Source: Nocardia brasiliensis NBRC 14402 (GTDB taxonomy: Bacteria > Actinomycetota > Actinomycetes > Mycobacteriales > Mycobacteriaceae). From it: a DNA stretch of 64,000 nucleotides. A program made the translations under genes and the position numbers. Each line of letters starts with the position of its first letter. Position 1 is the first letter of the stretch. The notes below the pieces were generated by a model, which did not search any database, was not told the DNA's origin, and saw nothing but the letters and a program-made list of their open reading frames with translations. The stretch spans positions 124,001 through 188,000 of the forward strand of contig NZ_BAFT02000057.1 of the NCBI RefSeq assembly GCF_000308475.2, in the 5' to 3' direction. Below are positions 24,990 through 33,455 of the stretch, piece after piece.

Positions 24990-25904
24990 ATGTCTATCTT
25001 CCTCAACAAGGATTCGAAGGTCATCGTCCAGGGCATCACCGGTGGCGAGGGCACCAAGCACACCGCGCTGATGCTCAAGGCCGGCACCCAGGTCGTCGGT
25101 GGCGTCAACGCGCGCAAGGCGGGCACCACCGTCGCGCACACCGACAAGGACGGCAACGCGGTCGAGCTGCCGGTGTACGGCACCGTCGCCGAGGCCATCA
25201 AGGAGACCGGCGCCGACGTCTCCATCGCGTTCGTGCCGCCGAAGTTCGCCAAGGACGCCATCATCGAGGCCATCGACGCGGAGATCCCGCTGCTGGTGGT
25301 CATCACCGAGGGCATCCCGGTGCAGGACACCGCGTTCGCGTGGGCCTACAACGTGGAGAAGGGCAACAAGACCCGGATCATCGGCCCGAACTGCCCCGGC
25401 ATCATCACCCCCGGCGAGGCGCTGGTCGGCATCACCCCGGCCAACATCACCGGCAAGGGCCCGGTCGGCCTGGTGTCCAAGTCGGGCACCCTGACCTACC
25501 AGATGATGTACGAGCTGCGTGATTTCGGATTCTCCACCGCCATCGGCATCGGCGGCGACCCGGTCATCGGCACCACCCACATCGACGCCATCGAGGCGTT
25601 CGAGAAGGACCCGGAGACCAAGCTGATCGTGATGATCGGCGAGATCGGCGGCGACGCCGAGGAGCGGGCCGCGGCCTACATCAAGGCCAACGTCACCAAG
25701 CCGGTCGTCGGCTACGTCGCGGGCTTCACCGCCCCCGAGGGCAAGACCATGGGCCACGCGGGCGCCATCGTCTCCGGCTCGGCCGGCACCGCCCAGGCCA
25801 AGAAGGACGCGCTGGAGGCCGCGGGCGTGAAGGTCGGCAAGACGCCGTCCGAGACCGCCGCGCTGGCGCGCGAGATCCTGGAGAAGGCCAGCGTCGAGGT
25901 CTGA
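24990..25904 (+). CDS. sucD: Succinyl-CoA ligase [ADP-forming] subunit alpha
   Basis: 304 residues with the CoA-binding Rossmann start SIFLNKDSKVIVQGITGGEG, the motif GPNCPGIITPGE, and the phosphorylated active-site His256 in KTMGHAGAIVSG. It forms the heterodimer or heterotetramer with SucC. A terminator 20 bp after the stop ends the two-gene operon. Confidence 0.98.
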   Translation: MSIFLNKDSKVIVQGITGGEGTKHTALMLKAGTQVVGGVNARKAGTTVAHTDKDGNAVELPVYGTVAEAIKETGADVSIAFVPPKFAKDAIIEAIDAEIPLLVVITEGIPVQDTAFAWAYNVEKGNKTRIIGPNCPGIITPGEALVGITPANITGKGPVGLVSKSGTLTYQMMYELRDFGFSTAIGIGGDPVIGTTHIDAIEAFEKDPETKLIVMIGEIGGDAEERAAAYIKANVTKPVVGYVAGFTAPEGKTMGHAGAIVSGSAGTAQAKKDALEAAGVKVGKTPSETAALAREILEKASVEV

Positions 25905-25924
25905 CAGCCGGCGCAGCACCGAAC

Positions 25925-25957
25925 GAAGGCCGCCTCCCGATTCCGGGGGCGGCCTTC
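25925..25957 (+). terminator. Terminator of sucCD
   Basis: GAAGGCCGCCTCCC pairs with GGGGGCGGCCTTC around a GATTC loop, 21 bp after the sucD stop. Confidence 0.85.
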
Positions 25958-26134
25958 GTCATGTATGGCGGTGGGCTCGACCTGGGCAGGAGCCGAGCGG
26001 CCTGACCGACCATCTGCAGATTTCCGGGTCGCGGGACGTTACTCGCCCGCGTAGGGGATACGAGACCGGCGCGTGTTCGGTTCAGTACGAAGTTTTCACC
26101 GGCCGCGAGCAGACGGCGGCATAGCGGACAGGGC

Positions 26135-29100
26135 ATGCTTGTCAGCGTGGATGTGCTGGTGTTGGGTCCAGTGCAGGCGTGGGCTGACGGTGTAGCGGTG
26201 ACCGTCGATCGGCCGCTGGAACGGGCAGTGTTGGTGCGATTGGCGTTGGCGAATCGCGTTCCGGTGCCGGACGGGCGGCTGGCCGAGGATTTGTGGGGGG
26301 CCGAGGTCGAGCGGCCGGTGCAGCGGCTGCGGGTCGTGGTGTCGCGGCTGCGCGCTGCGCTCGGACCGTTGGCGGACGTGATCGGACGGACCTCCGCGGG
26401 ATATCAGGCGCGGGTGAGCGCGACGGATCTGCTCGACGCGGAGGCGGCCGCGCAACGGTTGCATACCGCGCGCCGGGCGGGTGATTACCGCACCGTGGCA
26501 AGCGCGGCGCGGGAGGCGCTCGCGCTGTGGCGTGGACCCGCGCTCGCCGATCTGCGGACCATTCCGTTCGCGGCGGCCGAGGGCGAACGACTCGACGATT
26601 GGCGATTATCGCTGACCGTGGCGGGCCTGGAGGCCAATCTCGAACTCGGCGCGGCCGGTGAGGTGGTCACGGAGCTGACCGGGCTGGTGGCGCGGCACCC
26701 GCTGCACGAGCCGCTGTCCTGTCTGCTGGCCTTGGCGTTGTATCGCACCGGACGGCAGGCCGACGCGCTGGAACGGCTGGCACGGTTGCGGCGCGCGCTG
26801 TCGGAGGAACTGGGCGTGGACCCCGCACCCGACACCGCGCAACTGGAACTGCGCATCCTGGACCATGATCCGGCGCTGCGGGCCGCTGCGGGCCGGGGAG
26901 TCGAGCCGATCGACATGGGGCGTGCCGAGGTGAGCGCCGCGCGGACAGGCGACTCGGCGGTGGCCGAACCGCGGCCGGGCGTGGTACTGGCCGCGCCGTT
27001 GACCAGCTTTGTCGGTCGTGGTCGCGAATTCGCCACGCTCACCGCCCGGCTCGCCGAACCGGCCCGCACGACGCTGGTCGGGGTCGCGGGCAGTGGCAAG
27101 TCACGATTGGCCGCCGAACTCGCGCGGTCGATCAGCGCGTCCGGTCGGCCGGTGGTGCTGGTCGAACTGGCGCCGCTCGGTCGTGCCGAGGACGTATTGC
27201 CCGCTGTGGCAGCGGCTTTGGCCGCGGCTGGGTTGGCCACGGAGGGTGCGATCGATGCGAACGGGCCGTTGCCCGGAATCGTCGCGGCGCTCGGCGCGGC
27301 CCCCGGCGCGCTCCTGGTGCTCGACAACGCGGAGCACGTCCTCGATTCGGTGGCCGAACTCGTCACGGCCGCAGCGGGATTCAGTGTGCTGATCACTTCG
27401 CAACGGCCACTCGGGGTACCGGGGGAGTCGGTGTATCCGCTGGGGGCGCTGGACCGCAGCGTCGGCGTGGCGCTGTTCATCGAGCGCGCCGGCCTGCACG
27501 GCCTGGTGACCGCGGCCGAGCGGGACGAGCTGGTGGCGATCTGCGCCGCGGTCGACTGGCTGCCGCTGGGCATCGAGCTGGCCGCCGGCCTCACCAGAAC
27601 GCTGACGATTTCCCAACTGGCACAACGGATCGACGATCGGGTTCGGCTGTTGGTCGGCGGCGCGCGCGACGCCGCGGGCGGGCGGCACACCAGCCTGCGC
27701 GTTGCCCTGGATTGGAGCCACGAACTACTGGCCGAACGGGAACAGACGGTATTGCGCAGGCTCGGGGTGTTCGCGGGCGGCTGCACGCTGGAGGCGGCCG
27801 AGGCGGTGCTACCGGATGCGGACATCGAGTCCGGCGATATCGCCCCCGCACTCGCCGATCTGGTGAACCGGAGCCTGGTCACCGTGCAGAACGTGGGGGC
27901 GACAAGAAGATTCGTGCTGCTGGAGACGGTGCGCGACTACGCCCTGTCCCGGCTCGCCGCCGCCGCGGAGACCGAGGATCTGCGCGCCAGGCACCTGCGC
28001 TGGTGCCGCGACCTGGTGCGCTCGATCGGCGCGTCCGACGATTTCGCCGCCGCCGAATCGGTGGCGGCCGTCTTCGCGGAGTGGCCGAACATCCTTGCCG
28101 CGCTGGAACAGTCGCCGGGCACCGCACGCGCCGCCGACGCTCTGCGGCTCGCGGTCGACATGCATGTGCCCTGGCTGGCCCGGGCCTGGTTCCGGGAGGC
28201 GCAACGCCACTACGCGGTGCTGACGGAGAATGCGGTGCCGACCGAAAACGCGGCCCGCACCGAAGCCGTCGCCCTTACGCCGCACGAGTTGGCAGAGGCG
28301 TTGAGTCACTACGGTTTCCACACTTTGATGACCGGCGACCTCGATACCGCCGCCGCGCAGCTGGCCCGCGCCGGCGCGGTGGCCGAGCCGCTGGACGACG
28401 CGGAGCTCGCCCAGACGGTGCGGTACTACCAGGGCATCGTCGACATCGAACGCGGCAGGTTGCCCGAGGCGATCGAGCGTTTGCAGCAGGGCGAACATCT
28501 GGCCGTGCGCGACACCCAGGGCGCGTCGTTCGCCGACGCGCTCGGCACGGCGTTGCTGTACGCGGGCGATCCGGCCGAGGCACTGGCCGCGTACACCCGC
28601 TCCACCAAGGTGGACGCGGTGCACGAGGACGAGCACGGCCTTTCACGTGGGCTGAGCAACCAGGCCAAAGCCCTGCTCGAGCTCGGCCGGCTGGACGAGG
28701 CACTCGCGGCTGTGGCGGAATCCGATCGCTACGCGCGCCGCCTGGACGATCGGCAGATCCTGCCGCTGAACGATCTCACCCGCGCCGGCGCCGCGCTCGC
28801 CACCGGTCAGCTCGACGCGGCGGAATCCTATTGCCGTGCCGCACTCGCCCACGAGGAGGAGGCGACCGGTTTCGCCAGGGTCGACCTGGCCGATGTGCTC
28901 CTCGCCAAGGGCGAACCGGCTGCGGCCCGGGCGCTGCTCGACGAGTTCATGGCCGCCGCGCCGACCGGGGTGCCGTTGTTCGCCGCCCGCGCGGTCACCG
29001 TGACAGCGCGGCAGGCGGAAGGCGATCACGCGGGCGCCCGCGCGCTGCGGGCCGAACTCCGCACCGAGTTCGCTGCCGCCGGTTTCGGCTGGCGTCGCTA

Positions 29101-29137
29101 TGCCGACCGGCTGTCCGGCCCCGAGCCGCAGTCGTGA
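26135..29137 (+). CDS. AfsR/SARP-like regulator: winged helix, BTAD, NB-ARC ATPase, TPR
   Basis: 1000 residues. Residues 1-95 form an OmpR-like winged helix (VLGPVQAWADGVAVTV, VPDGRLAEDLWGAEV, RLRVVVSRLRAAL). About 96-250 is the bacterial transcriptional activation domain ending LSEELGVDPAPDTAQLE. A STAND-type ATPase follows with Walker A GVAGSGKS (about 316-323) and LLVLDNAEHVLD. The last 350 residues are TPR-like helices. Such proteins switch on secondary metabolism or stress genes through oligomerisation. The immediate downstream genes are two small secreted proteins, possible targets. The start lies 230 bp after sucD; an alternative GTG is within the next codons. Confidence 0.9.
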   Translation: MLVSVDVLVLGPVQAWADGVAVTVDRPLERAVLVRLALANRVPVPDGRLAEDLWGAEVERPVQRLRVVVSRLRAALGPLADVIGRTSAGYQARVSATDLLDAEAAAQRLHTARRAGDYRTVASAAREALALWRGPALADLRTIPFAAAEGERLDDWRLSLTVAGLEANLELGAAGEVVTELTGLVARHPLHEPLSCLLALALYRTGRQADALERLARLRRALSEELGVDPAPDTAQLELRILDHDPALRAAAGRGVEPIDMGRAEVSAARTGDSAVAEPRPGVVLAAPLTSFVGRGREFATLTARLAEPARTTLVGVAGSGKSRLAAELARSISASGRPVVLVELAPLGRAEDVLPAVAAALAAAGLATEGAIDANGPLPGIVAALGAAPGALLVLDNAEHVLDSVAELVTAAAGFSVLITSQRPLGVPGESVYPLGALDRSVGVALFIERAGLHGLVTAAERDELVAICAAVDWLPLGIELAAGLTRTLTISQLAQRIDDRVRLLVGGARDAAGGRHTSLRVALDWSHELLAEREQTVLRRLGVFAGGCTLEAAEAVLPDADIESGDIAPALADLVNRSLVTVQNVGATRRFVLLETVRDYALSRLAAAAETEDLRARHLRWCRDLVRSIGASDDFAAAESVAAVFAEWPNILAALEQSPGTARAADALRLAVDMHVPWLARAWFREAQRHYAVLTENAVPTENAARTEAVALTPHELAEALSHYGFHTLMTGDLDTAAAQLARAGAVAEPLDDAELAQTVRYYQGIVDIERGRLPEAIERLQQGEHLAVRDTQGASFADALGTALLYAGDPAEALAAYTRSTKVDAVHEDEHGLSRGLSNQAKALLELGRLDEALAAVAESDRYARRLDDRQILPLNDLTRAGAALATGQLDAAESYCRAALAHEEEATGFARVDLADVLLAKGEPAAARALLDEFMAAAPTGVPLFAARAVTVTARQAEGDHAGARALRAELRTEFAAAGFGWRRYADRLSGPEPQS

Positions 29138-29239
29138 AAATGCTTCCTACCTCGTGAAATGTAGGTGAAAGCGCGCTGAGACGGCCGGCCGGGAGTCTGG
29201 TTCGCACAACGCCATACACCCGTAGAGGAAGCAACGATC

Positions 29240-29500
29240 ATGACCACTCCCCGCATTGCGGCCGCACGCGTCGCCGCGACCGCCGCACTGACCGTCGCCG
29301 GCTTGCTCGGCACCCTCGCCCCCGCGCACGCGGGTCCGTTCGACAGCGGCTCGGCCGCCCCCGCGGCCCCTGGCAACCTCGGCCCGTTCGAATACGAGCA
29401 CCAGTGCCTCGGCCGCGGCAACCAGGGTGTCGAGGCCGGCGAGTGGCAGGACTTCGACTGCGTCGGCAGCTACGGCGCCTGGCGACTCGTCCCCCGCTGA
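29240..29500 (+). CDS. Small secreted protein, paralogue A
   Basis: 86 residues with a Sec signal peptide (MTTPRIAAARVAATAALTVA, cleavage after AHA). The mature part is about 53 residues with two Cys (HQCLGRGN and DFDCVGSYG), probably a disulphide. The core LGPFEYEHQCLGRGNQGVEA, then GEW, repeats with small changes in the next gene. No known family is recognised. GGAAG stands before the ATG. It lies 102 bp after the SARP-like regulator and may be controlled by it. Confidence 0.75.
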   Translation: MTTPRIAAARVAATAALTVAGLLGTLAPAHAGPFDSGSAAPAAPGNLGPFEYEHQCLGRGNQGVEAGEWQDFDCVGSYGAWRLVPR

Positions 29501-29545
29501 CGACCGCACTTCAGCGCTATCCGACCGACCACGAAGGAATTCGAT

Positions 29546-29776
29546 ATGACCATCGCACGTTTCGCGGCCGTCGCCGCGATCACCTTCGCCGGACTGTTCG
29601 GCGCCGGACTGACCGACGGCATCGCCGCGGCGGCACCGGAGCAGACCGGTCTCGGCCCGTACGAGCAATTGGCGACCTGCGAACGCCAGGGCAATCTCGG
29701 CATGGAGAACGGCGAATGGGCCGACTACACCTGCGAGGGCACCCCCGGGGCGTGGTACATCAAGCCGCAGTACTGA
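29546..29776 (+). CDS. Small secreted protein, paralogue B
   Basis: 76 residues with a signal peptide (MTIARFAAVAAITFAGLFGA, cleavage near AAAA) and a mature part of about 45 residues. It shares with its neighbour the pattern LGP[FY]E, Cys, R[GQ]N-G-[VM]E-x-GEW-x-D, Cys, and a GAW near the end. It is preceded by a good GAAGGAA ribosome site and spaced 45 bp from paralogue A, so the pair is a tandem duplication in one transcript. Function is unknown. Confidence 0.75.
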   Translation: MTIARFAAVAAITFAGLFGAGLTDGIAAAAPEQTGLGPYEQLATCERQGNLGMENGEWADYTCEGTPGAWYIKPQY

Positions 29777-30036
29777 TGGGTGCCTATGGCCCGGCGTCGT
29801 GTCCGTTCGATGACACGGCCCCGGGCCGTCGCGCGTCCCTGGCCGGACAAGGTCGCGGGAACTGCTTCCACGAGGTAGTGCTTGCCGTCGGCAAACGGCC
29901 TGCGACCTGCTCGGAAACGGACGATCGTGCCGTCCGGCCGGTCCGTTGAGGGTGACCTGGGCGGGCGAGTGCAGTAGCGTCAGGAGAAGATCCAGCCAGC
30001 ACAGACCACGTATGACTCGACCTAGGAGACGACGAC

Positions 30037-31125
30037 ATGTCATACCCGTCCGGGGGCTCCGGGTACAACACACCCGCGCCATCCACATCCGCAAGCTTCG
30101 GTTCGACGGCAGGTGGTGCCAGCTCCGGCTCGAGCGCGTCCGGTGCTGAGTCCAAGGGTCTGCCGTTCTTCCTGGTGGTCGGTGTCGCCGCGCTCGGTGT
30201 GATCAACTTCCTGCTCGGTTTCGTGCCCTACATCGGCACCAAGCCGGTCGACTTCGGCGGCACCCGGGTTTCCGGTAGCGAGACGGCCAGCCTGTTCGAG
30301 GCGTCCGGTGCCGCGCTGCTCGGCATCCTGCTGCTCGGTGGTCTGCTCGCCGCGCTCTCGCTGCTGCCGAAGCAGAGCTGGACCGGGGCCTCCGCGGCCG
30401 GGTCCACCGCGGGTTTCCTCGCGCTGCTGCTGCACTCGTTCACGCTCAGTGACGGCATCGAGCTGAAGTGGGGCGCCTACATCCTGCTCGTGCTCGCCTT
30501 CGCGCAGGCCGCGCTGGCGATCGGTGCGGTGCTGTTCGAATCGGGCATCGTCAAGGCTCCCGCGCCGCGTCCAGCCGCCCCGGCGACGCAGGGTTACGCC
30601 CAGGGCGGTTACGGCCAGCAGCAGCCCGGCGCGTCGTTCGGCCAGAGCCAGCCCGGCTACGGTCAGCAGCAGGGTTACGGTCAGCAGCAGCCCGCCCAGT
30701 CGTACGGCCAGCAGTCTCCTTACGGCCAGCAGGCCGGTTACGGTGCGGCACAGCAGGCTTCGCCGTACGGCCAGAGCCAGCCGGGCCAGCCCGCGTACGG
30801 TCAGCAGCCGGGCCAGGCCTACGGTCAGCAGCCGTCCTACGGCCAGCCGACCACGGCTTTCGGTGCGGCGCAGCAGGGTTCGCCGTACGGCCAGAGCCAG
30901 CCGAGTCAGCCGAGCGTGCCGCAGGCCCGCCCGGACGAGGGCGCCACGCAGCATTTCGGCTCGTCCCAGCAGCCCGCCCAGCAGTCGCCGTACGGTGCGT
31001 CGAACTACGGGCAGCCGAGTCAGCCGGGCGCGCAGCAGTCTGCGCAGCCGTTCGGCGGGGAGCAGAGCGGCGATCCGGCCTCCGACGCCACCCAGGCGTT
31101 CCGGCCGTCCGAAGACAACAAGTAG
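30037..31125 (+). CDS. DUF5336 protein, 34 kDa antigen homologue with YGQQ-rich tail
   Basis: 362 residues. A short Ser/Gly-rich start is followed by four membrane helices (about residues 43-175: FFLVVGVAALGVINFLLGFV, ALLGILLLGGLLAALSLL, then two more). A tail of about 175 residues is built from YGQQ, SPYGQSQPG and similar units. The layout and the position between sucCD and perM match the mycobacterial 34 kDa antigen (Rv0954). The tail is intrinsically disordered and prion-like in composition. Its role in the envelope is unknown. A CTAGGAG-type ribosome site precedes the ATG. Confidence 0.85.
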   Translation: MSYPSGGSGYNTPAPSTSASFGSTAGGASSGSSASGAESKGLPFFLVVGVAALGVINFLLGFVPYIGTKPVDFGGTRVSGSETASLFEASGAALLGILLLGGLLAALSLLPKQSWTGASAAGSTAGFLALLLHSFTLSDGIELKWGAYILLVLAFAQAALAIGAVLFESGIVKAPAPRPAAPATQGYAQGGYGQQQPGASFGQSQPGYGQQQGYGQQQPAQSYGQQSPYGQQAGYGAAQQASPYGQSQPGQPAYGQQPGQAYGQQPSYGQPTTAFGAAQQGSPYGQSQPSQPSVPQARPDEGATQHFGSSQQPAQQSPYGASNYGQPSQPGAQQSAQPFGGEQSGDPASDATQAFRPSEDNK

Positions 31126-31197
31126 CAGTCCTTCCCGGCGCGAGTTCGCGGCGCGCCTGACCCGCTCGCGCCGGGGAAGCTGCCACGCTGAATTGTC

Positions 31198-32706
31198 ATG
31201 AACGCCCCCAGGAACTCCCTCGCGCGCCGGACCGCCGAGTCCCGCGGTGTGCCGCAAGCGCACGCCGATGCCGAAGGGGCCGGGTTTCTGTCGCTGACCC
31301 CGGAGCGCGCCCGGGTCCTCGTGCTGGTCGCCGGACGACCGGCCACCTACGCGCTCACCGCGATCATCGTCCTCATGCTCGCCGCCCTGTTCTCCTCGGG
31401 CAGCAATCTGTCCGGCACCTCGGGTGCTATCGCCGCGGGATGGCTTGGCGTGCATCAGGTTCCGCTGGTGATCGGCAAGACCTCGCTCGGCCTGCTGCCG
31501 TTGCTGCCGACGGCGCTCGTGGTCTGGCTGGCCGGCCGCGAATGCGCGCGAGCGGTCGAACCCGGCAGTACCCGAGCCGATCTCGGCTGGATCGTCGGCG
31601 CCGCGCTGGCCGGGCCCCTGTTGATCACGGCCATCTGTCTCGCGGTCGCCGAGGACGCCTCCGGCGTCGTCGCGTTGCAACCGCCGAACACGCTCGCCGC
31701 CTTCGCGTGGGTCGCCGGGCTGTATCTGGTTGCGGCCCTTGGCGGGATCGCGACCGCCAACCGGCGAGGGGTCTTCGCGCTGCTGCGCCTACCGGATTGG
31801 GCGATATCCGGAATGTATGGCGCGGGCCGTGCGGTGCTGCGCCTGCTCGGCTCCGCGGTGGTGCTCACGCTCGTGTCGTTTCTGCTGCACGTCTCGCGGG
31901 TCGGCGACACCTACGCCGGGGCGGGCAACGCCGCGGGCGTGCTCGGGCTGACCCTGCTCTCGCTGGCTTATCTGCCGAATCTGGTGGTGCAGGCGGTCGG
32001 TGTGCTCGTCGGGTCGACCGCGCAGATCGGTGCCGCCTCGTTCGGCCTGTTCGCCGTGGTGGGCGGGCCGATTCCGGCGCTGCCGCTGCTGGTGGCGGTG
32101 CCGACCGGACCCGCGCCCGCCTGGTGGCCGGTGCTGCTGCTGATCCCGGCGGGGATCGGGGCGCTCGGCGGGCTCGATCTCGCGCGACGCTCGACCGACC
32201 GGATCGGCGCGCCGTGGGCCACGCTGAGTTCGGCCGCGCTGGCGACCCTGGTCCTGGTGTTGCTCGCGGCGGTGGCAGGCGGCGAACTCGGCACCTTCGG
32301 CCGGGTCGGACTGGACCTGCCGATCTTCGCCGCGGTCACCTTCGCCTGGCTGGCGATCCCCGGGTATGCCGGCCTGGCGTTCGCGCGCTGGTTCCTCGTC
32401 CCGGTCGGCGCCGCGCCCGCGGACTACACCGATCCGTACGACGAGCACGACTACTACGCCGACGACTACGAAGACGATTACTACGCCGACGATCACTACG
32501 CGGACGACGACCGCGAATACCTCGACGACGAGTACGACGACTACCGGTACCAGGACCCGGACGAGGCTTTGGACGGCGAACTCGTCGAGGAACAGACGTC
32601 CATCGAGACGGTGCGCGCCCCCGGCGCGAATACCACACCGGACATCGTCGATGCCGAGGTGGTCGAGGCGGACCTGCCGGAAAGTCACCGGGTAGACGGT
32701 CGTTAG
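31198..32706 (+). CDS. perM: PerM-like integral membrane protein (DUF6350)
   Basis: 502 residues with about ten hydrophobic segments up to residue 405 and a very acidic, Tyr/Asp-rich cytosolic tail (DEHDYYADDYEDDYYADDHY). The segment GAIAAGWLGVHQVPLVIGKT and its place before purN correspond to Rv0955/PerM of M. tuberculosis, which supports cell division and persistence by stabilising FtsB. The identification rests on recalled similarity and gene order. The gene starts 72 bp after the DUF5336 gene. Confidence 0.8.
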   Translation: MNAPRNSLARRTAESRGVPQAHADAEGAGFLSLTPERARVLVLVAGRPATYALTAIIVLMLAALFSSGSNLSGTSGAIAAGWLGVHQVPLVIGKTSLGLLPLLPTALVVWLAGRECARAVEPGSTRADLGWIVGAALAGPLLITAICLAVAEDASGVVALQPPNTLAAFAWVAGLYLVAALGGIATANRRGVFALLRLPDWAISGMYGAGRAVLRLLGSAVVLTLVSFLLHVSRVGDTYAGAGNAAGVLGLTLLSLAYLPNLVVQAVGVLVGSTAQIGAASFGLFAVVGGPIPALPLLVAVPTGPAPAWWPVLLLIPAGIGALGGLDLARRSTDRIGAPWATLSSAALATLVLVLLAAVAGGELGTFGRVGLDLPIFAAVTFAWLAIPGYAGLAFARWFLVPVGAAPADYTDPYDEHDYYADDYEDDYYADDHYADDDREYLDDEYDDYRYQDPDEALDGELVEEQTSIETVRAPGANTTPDIVDAEVVEADLPESHRVDGR

Positions 32707-32762
32707 GCTCTACCCGGCGGAGCCGTTCCGACCGCCGTCCGATCGACCGCAGGAGTAGAGCC

Positions 32763-33455
32763 CTGAGCTCACCCACCCCGCCGCCTTCGCCGGCCGCCGA
32801 CCCCGTCGCGTCGCCCACTGCCCGGTGGACCCCCACCGCGACTCCGGCGACCGTAGTCGTGCTCGCCTCGGGCACCGGATCGCTGCTGCGCGCGCTGCTC
32901 GACGCGGCCACCGCCGCCGACTTCCCGGCGCGGATCGTCGCCGTCGGGGTCGACCGTCCCTGTCCGGCGACGGCGCATGCCGAAGCGGCGGGTGTGCCGC
33001 ATTTCCGGGTGGCGCTGAACGAGTTTCCCGATCGCGCCGCCTGGGACGCCGCGCTCACCGACGCGGTCGCGGAGTACTCGCCCGATCTCGTGGTCTCCGC
33101 CGGGTTCATGAAGATCCTCGGCGCACGCTTCCTCGGCCGCTTCGGCGGCCGGATCATCAACACCCATCCCGCGCTGCTGCCCGCGTTCGCCGGCGCGCAC
33201 GGGGTGCGTGACGCGCTCGCCTACGGCGTGCGGGTCACCGGCTCGACCGTGCACCTGGTCGACGCGGGCGTCGACACCGGCCCGATCCTCGCGCAGGAGG
33301 CGGTGCCGGTGCTGCCCGACGACGACGAGGCGAGCCTGCACGAGCGCATCAAGGTTGTCGAACGGCGGTTGCTGGCGCAGGTGGTCGCCGCCGCCGCGAC
33401 GCGGGGCATTGTTTCCGACGGACGAAAGGCAGTAATCCCTGATGAGCGAGTATGA
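32763..33455 (+). CDS. purN: Phosphoribosylglycinamide formyltransferase
   Basis: The catalytic core is complete: VVVLASGTGSLLRALLDA for substrate phosphate, VSAGFMKILG, INTHPALLPAFAGAHG with the catalytic Asn and His, and VDAGVDTGPIL with the catalytic Asp. It transfers formyl from 10-formyl-THF to GAR. No ATG, GTG or TTG fits a full-length protein. CTG at 32763, 9 bases after AGGAG and opening LSSPTPPPSP, is the best start, giving 230 residues with a Pro-rich N-terminal extension. It overlaps purH by 14 bp. The pair makes steps 3, 9 and 10 of purine synthesis. Confidence 0.93.
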   Translation: MSSPTPPPSPAADPVASPTARWTPTATPATVVVLASGTGSLLRALLDAATAADFPARIVAVGVDRPCPATAHAEAAGVPHFRVALNEFPDRAAWDAALTDAVAEYSPDLVVSAGFMKILGARFLGRFGGRIINTHPALLPAFAGAHGVRDALAYGVRVTGSTVHLVDAGVDTGPILAQEAVPVLPDDDEASLHERIKVVERRLLAQVVAAAATRGIVSDGRKAVIPDERV

